Shown: one piece after another, positions 54,692 through 64,000 of the stretch | Layout of the letters: the number at the start of each line of letters is the position of its first letter | Numbering within the stretch: the stretch's first letter is position 1 | Assembly: GCA_021521415.1 (NCBI GenBank) | Contig: JAIQDT010004209.1 | Span: forward strand, 62,001-126,000 | DNA: 64,000 nt | Direction: 5' to 3' | Source of the DNA: Bidens hawaiensis | Lineage: Eukaryota > Streptophyta > Magnoliopsida > Asterales > Asteraceae | Notes under the pieces: model-generated | Told to the model about the DNA's origin: nothing | Seen by the model: only the letters and a program-made list of their open reading frames with translations | Database searches by the model: none | Translations under genes and position numbers: made by a program

Positions 54692-57600
54692 CTATGTCTT
54701 TCCATCTTCAATCAATACCAAATACACTTTAACAATACGCCTTTCTCGCTTCATCAAATGTCGACTTTGTCGATCCTTGTTGGGATGTTGGACGAGATAC
54801 TCCAGTCGGCATAAATTGAAATCTATTCCACGATGTGTGAGTAACTCGATCCTGGCGTTCAGCTTCCATTTCAGCCTCAATCCTTTCTTGTTCTTCACTA
54901 ATATCTCTCCAGTTTGTTTCCAAAGCCCTTCCAGAATGTATCTTCTTATCAAAGCATAAATCCACCACTTTCTGAAACTAGTTGGCTTGCAACTTTATCA
55001 TCATTGCATTGGATAATGTTCAAACGTAATATCTCTATGTCTTTCAGTGAACAGTTCGCTAACCACATCAGATCATACACTCTGATAACATCATACTTTT
55101 CTTCTCCACGATCCAAGTAAATGCTTGCTTCACCAGTCAATGTCAAGAAGGACCAACAAAGGAAATCAGGATGAAAATCCTATTCCATTGGGTACAACAG
55201 TATCACGCGTAGAAAACTTGGTTTCGTATATCTCAACGTTCTAATCAACTCACCTTCAGGATTCTTTCAATTTCTTGACATAAAGATTTTAGGAACCTGA
55301 GGTGTCCATTTCTTGAAACCTCGTTTAGCCTCAGTTACCATGAATTCCCAAATCTCGTTCACAAGGCCACTCTTTGGCTTATAGAGTAAGTCATAATGCA
55401 TACATATGTCATAAACATCAAACCACGGAAATGGCTTCAAATCCATCAAACTATTGAAGTATTGAACTCCAAATAGTCTTCAAATCCCAATCTTTCGAAT
55501 TTTGCACAAATAAGAAATCCTAATACATTTCTCCAGTGTAACATCCTTTTGAGTTTACTGGTAGTACTTCATCGGGTTTAAGTAAACTTGTTTAGACTTG
55601 GAAATTCGATCTGGAAACCAACCTTTCATTTCATCCTTACTGACTTTCTTTGGTTGCTCATAAGGATTTGGTTCCATCTCGATTTCCTCATCAAATACTT
55701 CATCAAATGAATCAAATTCTTCATTTTCACCAACATATTTGACTGATACTGGGTTATCATCAAATTCTACATCTCGATTCAACCAGTCTTCATTTATCTC
55801 TGGTTCAGTGATATCTTTGTCAAAATAAAATGTCAAATCTTCAACAGAAACATCCAACATTTTTTCCAGTTCAGACTTATCAGCAGGAATCTCCCCCTCC
55901 TCTAATTCATCCACCATGTTGGATACTCAAAAAAAGTATTCAAATCTTCTAACTCCTCCAATGTTTTTTTGGAAGGTGCATTTTTAGATTCAGACTCCTG
56001 TTGTGGTTCATCATGTTGAATATCACCACTTACAGAGTCAATCTTCTTTTCAGACTCACCAGATGTAGCACCAGCACCTCCTTGAGGAGTATCATCGTCA
56101 TCCAGATCATCAAAGTCATCATCTGAATCTCCAAAATATATTTTCTCCTCTTCTTCTTTTTCTTCTTCCTCATCTTCTTTATTTTCTTCAACACTAGGAT
56201 CAATAGGTTGTTCAATAGGTACTACAACCATTGGATCACTAGCATCCACCGGTTCATTCTCCTGTATTACCATCTCACTAGAATCCTCAGCCTGAACAGA
56301 GACATCGACTTCATCATCAACAACAATAGGCTCTTCAATCTTTGACTTGTCCTTTTCAGCCGCTTTCTCAACATCATATTCAACACGAAAAGAAGCTTCA
56401 GCTACACCAATGTCACCACCATATACTCTTTCATACACGGTGTCACTAGCTTCAGCTCTATCGACTTCAGAATTAAGCCTAATCCCGAGCTTCTTTTCAA
56501 TAATGACAAAGTACTTCATGTGTTCCACTAACAGATCATCAGATATTTTTCTTTTCTTCTCACTTTCATCCAAACGTTTCTTGATCTCAACATTCTCAAC
56601 CCTTAAATGATCATTCTCTTTAGTCAAACTATTAATCCTGACATCTTGATTCCCCACCTTATCTTTAAACAAATCAAATTCAACTCTTGATGGCCCATCC
56701 AATTGCAAGTAAAATAAAAGTTTCAAAAGAATGTTTGTGATGTTTTAGGGTCAATTTTTGGTGTATCTTGTACCACAGGCTCTTCGACAATTGGAGTAGT
56801 TTTAGAAAATTTCTGAGCAGTAGGAGTTTTCATAAATTTATCAATTGCATCATCCAAACTCACTACTAATTCAAGATATTTTTTTTCAGGTTCAGCAACC
56901 TTTGATGTATCAGGAGTCTTATCACAATTTTCTCCTTTTCTTGATTTACACCAACATCCACATCTTTTGGTTCATCAACTAAGCACGAATCAATCACAGA
57001 TCGCTTCACCATATGCTTTACCCGTCTCTTCTTTGGCTTACTAGATTCAGGAACATACGTTTCATCTTTATTATCTTGATCAAACTTTTTCTTTGTTCGT
57101 TTCTCCTTCCTTATATCATTCATAGCACGAGGAGCAGCCCAAATAGTCTTATTAACTTCATGATCAGACTCGGTTTCCTCTCCATCTTTATCAACATTTG
57201 GTTCAATAACTAGTTCAACAATTGATTGTTGTTGTGGAGCAGGAACAAGAATAGGAGCGGGAGGTGTTATAGGCTCAGCTTTAACAGAACGCTTACGTTT
57301 CTTCTTTGCTTTTTGTGACCCTTCTTCCTCATCATCCTCAACTTTTACAAACCAACGTCCACCAAGAGGCACAAAATGTTGCATACGAACATCTTTGTTT
57401 CTCGATCAGAATCACTACCATCATTCCTCCATTTGTTATGTTATGGTGCAACATACTCAAAATTACATAAATAACCGAATAAAGCTCTAAACTTAGGTAT
57501 TTCCTCCTCAAATTTCTTCCTGTACGAGTTCAACTTCGCACATACATTTGCCGACATATGAGCTAACTTCATTTCTTCACCCATCTTTACCAACTCTGGG

Positions 57601-57807
57601 AATTGATGATCAATGACCAATTGTACAAATCAAAGGTACATTTAACTATTTGTTGACAAAGTATAGCTTCGTATGCTCGAATATAACTTTAGAAAAGTTA
57701 TACTTCATATTTAAGCATAAAGCTGTCATCATGCACATGTGGTAACCAAGAATCTCCACATGTCCCCCGTTGTGATGTCCCAGACAATGAACGATCACAT
57801 GCACCAT
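54692..57807 (-). pseudogene. Element Y env-like ORF, broken
   Basis: Minus-strand pieces are colinear with copia-3: MVHVIVHCLGHHNGGHVEILG and MKYNFSKVIFEHTK (near 57800-57670), LFGYLCNFEYVAP (about 57470), a basic/acidic linker (KAKKKRKRS, 57384-56866), a coiled coil and acidic domain (56726-55902, Asp/Glu runs), MVDELEEGEIPADKSE (55917-55555), FDVYDICMHYDLLYKP (55450-55267), and RVYDLMWLANCSLKD (55146-54949). At least five frame breaks. No transmembrane anchor is evident. It supports a family-specific extra protein of unknown function. Confidence 0.7.
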
Positions 57808-58442
57808 TGTTAGGGAACGGAAATTTGACACTATGGATACGTTATCCTGTCATATTTCTGGATCAGTTATCCTTAGAATGTGTTCTAGATTCTGTCAGGA
57901 TCAAGGATCCTTAGTACTTGTTATATACTAACGGTTGTTCTCTTTATTATCAATATATTTGATAGGTATAACGGTTGTATGACCAAGTCTGCCTAATCTT
58001 TTACTACAAGACTCCTTCATGCACGTGGTCAAAGAGATGGGAACGGCTAGTGGAGGAGTTGCGGATTTATAGGAGATTAGTTAGTAGTTATTTTTCTATA
58101 TAAACAAGTTTATGATAAGCTAGGTCACGACTGAACACTTGCAGTTCACACATACCAGAGAACTCTCTCTATAGTAGCACACACACTTGGATTTCGTTGT
58201 AATACTGATCATATTTTCCAAACCTTTTATTCTCATTTTGATATTAATAAATTGGTGATAGACGATTTGTCAGCACCCGGGGTTTTTGTGCCGGCGATCC
58301 GAACAAGATCAAGGGCTTTTCCTCGCAACAAATCCTTGTGTTTGTGTTTGCAATCGTTACCTAATCGTTATTAACATCATAGAACTAGACCTCATCTTAC
58401 AAATTTGGTTACTCGATCCTTGGCCGATTTTTGACCAAAACA
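57808..58442 (+). repeat. Tat-B 5' LTR
   Basis: 635 bp, TGTTAGGGAACGG to GACCAAAACA. AAGGATCC and related words recur. CTATATAAAC (about 58096) is a likely TATA box. Primer site TTGGCGCCTACCGTGGGGC is at 58445-58463. Confidence 0.85.
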
Positions 58443-58756
58443 ATTTGGCGCCTACCGTGGGGCAATTGGTGCTATAATCCAGAAAATACCCTATCAATAT
58501 TCAACCTTTCATACCTTTATCACCATCAATGGCCTCTCAACAATCTTCTGCTTCATCAACCATGCCTTCATCGGTTTCACTTCCACCGAGATCCTAACTG
58601 CCAATGCATCCTCCACGTACGGGAGCACCAAGGGCTACTGCTACTGGAAACAAGACACAACTACCAGTCTTCCAGAGCTCGAAAACCACTGCTACCACCT
58701 CGGTGGTCAATACTAACAATGATGTTTCTGTTATGTTTTCGTAGGTTAAAGCATAC

Positions 58757-60398
58757 ATGGAGCAGCAGAACAAGACTAACCAATTGATCCTTCGGGAAAT
58801 AGAAGATCTCAAGAGGACCAAGACGCCAGCAGAGGATCATTCTCCTCTAATGCCTAGGATGCTGGATTTTACCACTCCAGTATCCTTGGCTCAACCTACT
58901 CAAGGATTATCGATCCTTCAACCTGGATCCATGAGTCAACAAACTCAAGGATCCTCAATTTTCCAACAAGGATCATCCATCCTTATCCGGGGTCCATGGG
59001 TCAACAGGCTCAAGGATCCTCGATCTTTCAATAAGGATCATCTATCCTTCAGTCATGGTCAATGGGTCAGCAGACTCAAGGATCCTCGATCTTTCATCAA
59101 GGATCATTGTTCCTTCAACCAGGATCCTCTGGGTTGTGTCACCAAGGATCCTATAATTTCCAGCCTTAAGGATCATTTTTCCAGAATCAAGGATCCTTAG
59201 GAATTCAGCATCAGAGATCTTCTGAAGTCCATGAAGGAGACATTATCCCTGTGCAGACCATTGCCTCTTGTGGACCAACTCCTATAGCAGACGCTTCTTA
59301 CCTCAGCTATTCTTCTGGAATTCCGATGTTCACGCAACAAAGAGGTAACATATATGATCCTATATCCTTAGACGCTAATCGTGGTTCCACGAAGGATGCA
59401 GGTATCAACCAAGCTATGGCTAAGGAACTGCAGAACTTAAGGACATGATATCCAGCGTACCAGGGGTGGTGCATCCAATCCCTAAAACACCATAAGGAAG
59501 CCACAAGTTGCCCAGATTTTCTCCACCTATTTATGATGCTGAAATCCCAAAACGATTTTAGACACCCAACATGAAGGTGTATAATGGAACAACTGATCCC
59601 GAAGAGCATGTAGCTCAACATAGGGAGAGGATGGAGATCAATCCGATCTTTGAAAGACTCAAGGAGGCTTGTCTATGCAAGGGTTTCAGATCCACACTAA
59701 CAAGATCTGCATCAAAAAGTATTCCTCCCTTTTCTATTACTTCTTTTTCACATTTAGTTAACTTGTTCAACAGCCAATTTTCTTCCAGTAGGAAATTTGA
59801 GAAGTTAACTAGTAACTTATATAGAACTCCAACCCAATGATGAATCCCTTAGGGATTTTTTACGAGGTTTGGCAGGGAGGCCCTAGGAATCTCTAATCTT
59901 GATATGGCTACGGCTCTAGATGACTTTAATATGGGGCTAAATAGGAGCTCCCCATTTTATGATGATTTTGTGATGACTCCTTGCAGGACTTTAGATAAAG
60001 TAAGGAACAGGGCACTTAGATTCATACAGCTGGAGGATGACAAAAGGATACAAGAACAGTTAGGGGCTCAAACGAAGCAAGAATCTCCTGACAAGAAACA
60101 AGGATCCTCGTTCAGAAACAAAAACTCGAAGCCTTACTCCAAATTCAACAATCAAAACGTCCGAGCAGTTGAAGAAGGGGATGATGATGAAGATTACCCA
60201 ATCATCTCAAAGTATTGCTTCTCTGTGGATACTCATGGCTTGATTTTTGCCATGAAGGATCTAGGAGAGAAAGCAAGGTGGCCTCAAAAGAATGAGAAGT
60301 CAACGACCATCAGAGGCAAATCCAAATGGTGTGCATTCCATGAGGATTTTGGCCATACGGCGGATGAATGCATTGGTTTAAGGAGGGAATTTGGATAG
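58757..60398 (+). pseudogene. Tat-B gag
   Basis: MEQQNKTNQLILREIEDLKR opens a coiled coil. GSMSQQTQGSSIFQQGSS is the QGS repeat zone, which loses frame near 58985. The gag domain is readable at 59571-59840 (ERLKEACLCKGFRSTLT) and 59904-60398 (SPFYDDFVMTPCRTLDKVRNRA; WCAFHEDFGHTADECIGLR zinc-like motif). A short frameshift separates the two halves near 59840. Confidence 0.8.
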
Positions 60399-61130
60399 CT
60401 CCTAAGAAAGGGCCATTTTAAGGAACTGTTGGGGAGAAAAAAGTCAAGGATCCAGGATCCTGAAGAGGTCCCTCAAAAAGCGACTCCGCCCCCACCAGAT
60501 GCACAAGTGATCAACTTTATCTCCGGTGGCTCAGATATATGCGGCACTTCTTTCTCTTAGGCAAAAAGGCACGCCAAAGAAACCAAGCTAGATAATGGGG
60601 AACGACCAGTCATATCCACAACTTTAACGACTGACAAAAGAATCTTCTCTGATGAAAAAGATAAGACAAGCATTCAGGATCCTCACCATGACGGTTTGAT
60701 TATAACATTGTTTATTGTTAATTACTATGTGCGAAGGATCCTAGTCGATGGTGGAAGCTCGGTCAACATCATCCAACATGATGTACTCCAGAAAATGAAT
60801 ATCTTAGAGTCGGAGATCATCCCGAGGACGTCGGTGCTAGTTGGTTTCAGTGGAGAAACCAAGAAAACATTGGGGGACATCAAACTCCCAATATACATTG
60901 AAGGGTTAAACTCTTACCAAAAATTTTGTGTTATTGATAACCTATCTTGTTGCAATGTTATTCTGGGTAGGCCTTGGCTACATGGAATGAAGTCTGTAGC
61001 CTCTACTTACCATCAGTGCATCAAACTGCCGACTCCTTGGGGAGTAGTAAGGATAGATGGTGACCAAGTGAAAGCCAAGAATTATTATTCTTCGTCCATG
61101 AAGCCAACAGCTAAACAGAAGATAGCATAG
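60399..61130 (+). pseudogene. Tat-B protease
   Basis: RRILVDGGSSVNIIQHDVL (from about 60732) is the active site. The C-terminal part, VILGRPWLHGMKSVASTYHQCIKLPTPWG, is intact here although broken in Tat-A. A TAG near 60558 and an upstream TAG separate it from gag. Confidence 0.85.
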
Positions 61131-61154
61131 CAACCACAACAGCATCCTAGGAAC

Positions 61155-62295
61155 GTGCTGGAAGCTCGAGAGCGAGATACAAAAGAAGTATCCTTAGATA
61201 CCGAGGATCCAGACATGAAAGTTTTCCTAGGATCCTGTATCCCTAATGACTTCAAGGAGGATATAATATCCTTCCAAAAGCAACGAAAATCTACATTTGC
61301 CTTCAAACATTCAGACATGACAGGTATTTGGAATGATGTAATTACTCATAAGTTAGGCCTTGATTATTCTATTAAACCCGTCCATCAGAAGCGAAGGAAA
61401 TTCGCTCCTGAGAGAAGTTGAAAAACTTCTTAAGGTTGGTATGATCAGATAGGTTAAATATCCTCGATGGTTGGCTAATTTGGTTGTTGTTTCCAAAAAG
61501 AATGAAAAGTGGAGGGTGTGTTTCGATTTAACCGATTTAAATAAGGCATGCCCCAATGATCCTTTCCCGTTACCACATATAGACTCCATGGTGGATGCAA
61601 CGGCAGGACATGAGATGCTTACCTTTATGGATGCTTCCTTCGGATTTCAACAAATTCAAATGGAACCATCTGATCAGGAAGATACAGCATTCATGACTCC
61701 TACCGGCATATACTGTTATATTGCTATGCCATTTGGACTAAGAAATGCAGGGGCAACATATCAGAGACTGGTCAACATGATGTTCAAGGATCAGTTAGGC
61801 AAGAAAATGGAAGTCTACATAGATGACATGGTGGTGAAGTCGAAGAGAACCGAGGATCACCTCAGAGATCTTGAAGAAGCATTCAATATCCTAGATCAGT
61901 ACAATATGAAACTGAACCCGTCAAAATGCCATTTTGGTGTTAAGTCTGGGAAATTTCTAGGATACATGGTGACCAAGAGAGGAATAGAAGCGAGCCCCGA
62001 GCAGATAGAAGCCATCATTAATTTGAAGTCTCCTGTGAATGCAAAGGATGTCCAAAGACTGGCGGGAAGAATAGCTGCTCTCAACATATTCATTTCCAGA
62101 TCCTCAGAGAAGTGCAAAGACTTCTATGATATCTTGAGGAAAAATAAAAAGTTTGAATGGACTCAAAGGCATGAGGATGCACTAAAGGATCTTAAAGATT
62201 ATCTATCCTCAGCGCCTGCTTTGATGAAGCCAATAGATGGTGAGCCACTGTCCTTGTACTTAGTGTGTCAGGTAATGCAGTCAGTGCTGTTCTAG
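61155..62295 (+). pseudogene. Tat-B reverse transcriptase
   Basis: 61155-61421 carries KPVHQKRRKFAP. A small shift follows. 61471-62295 has DLTDLNKACPNDPFPLPHID, LTFMDASFGFQQIQM and VYIDDMVVKS. The reading is lost again at the RNase H start near 62290. RT fingers and palm are nearly complete. Confidence 0.88.
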
Positions 62296-63302
62296 CCAAG
62301 GAACACGAAGGACAACAGCACCCGGTATAGTACGTAAGTAAAAGCCTCTTAGATGCAGAGGTCAATTATTCTCACCTTGAAAAATTAATTCTTGCTTTGA
62401 TTATGGCCTTAACCAAGTTGAGACACTATTTTGAAGCACATACTATTATTTTAAGAACTAATTATCCTGTTAAGAATGCGCTTAGAAAGTCAGAATTATC
62501 AGGAAGAATGGCCAAGTGGGCTGTGAAGCTGAGTGCATATGATATTCAGTATGAACCCAGTACAACCATTAAGTCAAAAGCGCTTGCAGACTTTGTGGCT
62601 GATTTCAGTAATGACATGCAGAAGGGAGTTGATCTAGAGGTCCAGCAAATAGAAGAAACCAAGGATCCTTGGATCATCTTCACAGATGGAAAATCCAACG
62701 TAAGAGGGACAAGATTAGGTGTCCTACTGAAATCGCCACAGGGGGACAAAATACCCCAGTCCATTGCATGTGCATTCCAAGCCACCAACAATGAGGCAGA
62801 ATACAAAGCACTTATCGCAGGTTTACTTTTAGCCAAACAAATGAGGATCAGGTATCTTCAAGTTTATATAGATTCTTTATTTATAACTAACCACTTTAAC
62901 GGCTCTTATACCGTGAAAGGTGAGAATATGATCTAGTATTATGAAATTGTGAAGGAATTAGCAAAATCCTTCGAGTTGTTTAGTATCATGCGGGTAACAA
63001 GAGAAGCAAATGCTAGGGCAGATGCCTTAGCAAACTTAGCATCATCATTAAAGATCCCAGATGATGTAAATATTCCTATCATTCATATATTGTCTCCAGC
63101 AATTGGAGAACAGGAAGTTGTGGAGGAACCAGTGGATTGCACAGAAGAGCTTAAGGATTTTTCATCCTCTCCAAAATCAGGATCTTGGATCCTCCCAATT
63201 AAGAAGTTCCTCCAAGATGGAGAAATCCCTACAGAGGAAAATCCTAAAGCTTTCAGATTGAAGGTATCACAATTCATTTTTTTAAAAAGATACTGTATAT
63301 AG
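62296..63302 (+). pseudogene. Tat-B RNase H and archaeal-type RNase H
   Basis: 62397-62936 has the RNase H C-part (LRHYFEAHTIILRT) and the second RNase H with FTDGKSN, NNEAEYKAL and VYIDSLF. A TAG near 62936 precedes 62949-63302, with RADALANLASS, its last acidic residue. It confirms the Tat assignment of both elements. Confidence 0.85.
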
Positions 63303-63324
63303 AAAGTCTCTTGCAGGTCTTTAT

Positions 63325-64000
63325 TTGAAAGGAATCGAGGATCCTGAAATACAAAAGGTACTCCAAGACTTCCACGAAGGCGACTGCGGCAACCACACAG
63401 GGGGAAGAGCATTATTCTCCATGATACTTAGGACTGGATACTTCTGGCCAACAATGAAGAAGGATGCAATGGAATACTCAAAGAAGTGTGATGCTTACCA
63501 AAGGCATGGAAACATTCTTCATCAGCCAGCAGAACCAATGTACCCTATATCCTCTTCATGGCCTTTCATGAAATGAAGAATGGATATTGTTGGCAAGCTA
63601 CCAAAGGCACCAGGCGGAAAGGTCTTTATGCTTGCTATGACAGACTACTTCTCTAAATGGATTGAGGCAGAAGCATTCTTACAAGTCCGAGAAAGGGAAG
63701 TTATATCCTTCATTAAAAGAAACATTATAACTAGATTTGGTATCCCATCTGAAATTGTTTGTGATAATGGATCCCAGTTTATTGGGAAAAGATCTACTAA
63801 CTTTTGTGACAGTTGGGGGCATCAAGATGATTACTTTTACACCAGTTCACCCTCAAGCTAATGGCCAAGCAGAATCAAGTAACAAAATCATCATCAACAA
63901 CTTGAAGAAGAAGCTAGGATCCAAGAAAGGCAAGTGGGCTGAGGAACTTCCTTACGTTCTTTGGGCTGATAGAACAACACCAAAGAATGCAACAGGCCAA
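63325..64000 (+). pseudogene. Tat-B integrase, truncated by window end
   Basis: HEGDCGNHTG and CDAYQRH form the zinc domain, whose second CxxC Cys is Tyr. A TGA at about 63574 replaces a Trp. The core has MDIVGKLP and CDNGSQF with both Asp residues kept. A frameshift near 63815 precedes the Glu region QAESSNK, readable in another frame to the window edge. Confidence 0.85.

Larger units (their letters stand above)
54231..57807 (-). mobile_element. Element Y: copia 3' LTR and env-like ORF
   Basis: The minus strand reads env-like ORF, PPT (CCAAGGGGGAGTT, about 54686-54673), then LTR 54672-54231 starting TGCTAGAGTC. It is interrupted on the right by Tat-B at 57808, so gag and pol are not in view. 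The inner LTR has a TATAAATA box and perfect TATACGC dyads. Confidence 0.78.
57808..64000 (+). mobile_element. Tat-B: Ty3/gypsy Tat-type element, 5' LTR to integrase
   Basis: A plus-strand relative of Tat-A, with LTR 57808-58442, primer site 58445, gag, protease, RT, RNase H, archaeal-type RNase H and integrase, cut by the window end. It inserted into element Y. Stops and shifts occur throughout, at different places from Tat-A, so the two copies decayed independently. Confidence 0.9.

Overview
This 64 kb window looks like repeat-dense nuclear DNA of a flowering plant, most likely a daisy-family species (Asteraceae). The TE families are plant-type: Sirevirus-like Ty1/copia with initiator-Met primer sites, Ty3/gypsy Tat elements with a second RNase H, and a long-LTR non-coding gypsy derivative. 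The only host-like gene I can support, at 34.0-35.6 kb, belongs to the PawS/PawL preproalbumin family, which is known from Asteraceae. I see no rRNA, tRNA, CRISPR or bacterial-style operon.

Layout, left to right. 1-5131: 5' LTR and decayed gag-pol of a minus-strand copia element (copia-1), inserted into a second minus-strand copia (copia-2, 5132-31976). Copia-2 is itself split by three insertions: a solo LTR (5564-6068, TSD GGTTT), a 10.6 kb non-coding LARD-like element (7116-17688, TSD TTAAA) and a young 12.5 kb plus-strand Sirevirus-like element (copia-3, 19031-31487, TSD CTTCA). Copia-3 carries gag, pol and an extra env-like ORF. 31977-33540: old non-coding sequence with a gypsy primer-site relic.

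33.9-35.6 kb is the most interesting part. A promoter with two G-box plus RY modules drives a signal-peptide protein. That protein is an array of short cores separated by Gly-Leu-Asp-Asn, the same tail that flanks SFTI-1 in sunflower PawS1. The array has 16 cores in one open frame and more beyond a frameshift. It is followed by a second mini-array and a broken 2S albumin. I read it as a hugely expanded, partly pseudogenised precursor of small cyclic peptides.

36.3-43.3 kb: minus-strand Tat-type gypsy element (Tat-A) with its 5' LTR. 43.3-45.5 kb: a SINE-like tail and a four-exon ORF in the orientation opposite to Tat-A; its three 71-75 bp introns can be read directly. 45.5-49.4 kb: copia fragments and an LTR. 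49.4-52.8 kb: plus-strand copia-6. 52.8-57.8 kb: two nested minus-strand copia 3' ends with env-like ORFs. 57.8-64.0 kb: plus-strand Tat-B, cut by the window end.

Nearly every coding region is broken by stops or frameshifts. Copia-3, with about 98% identical LTRs, is the youngest complete insertion. Several LTR families carry their own dispersed short dyad word (AACTTCGCC, CATTCGTTA, TATACGCC, TTGCTCG, GGATCC).
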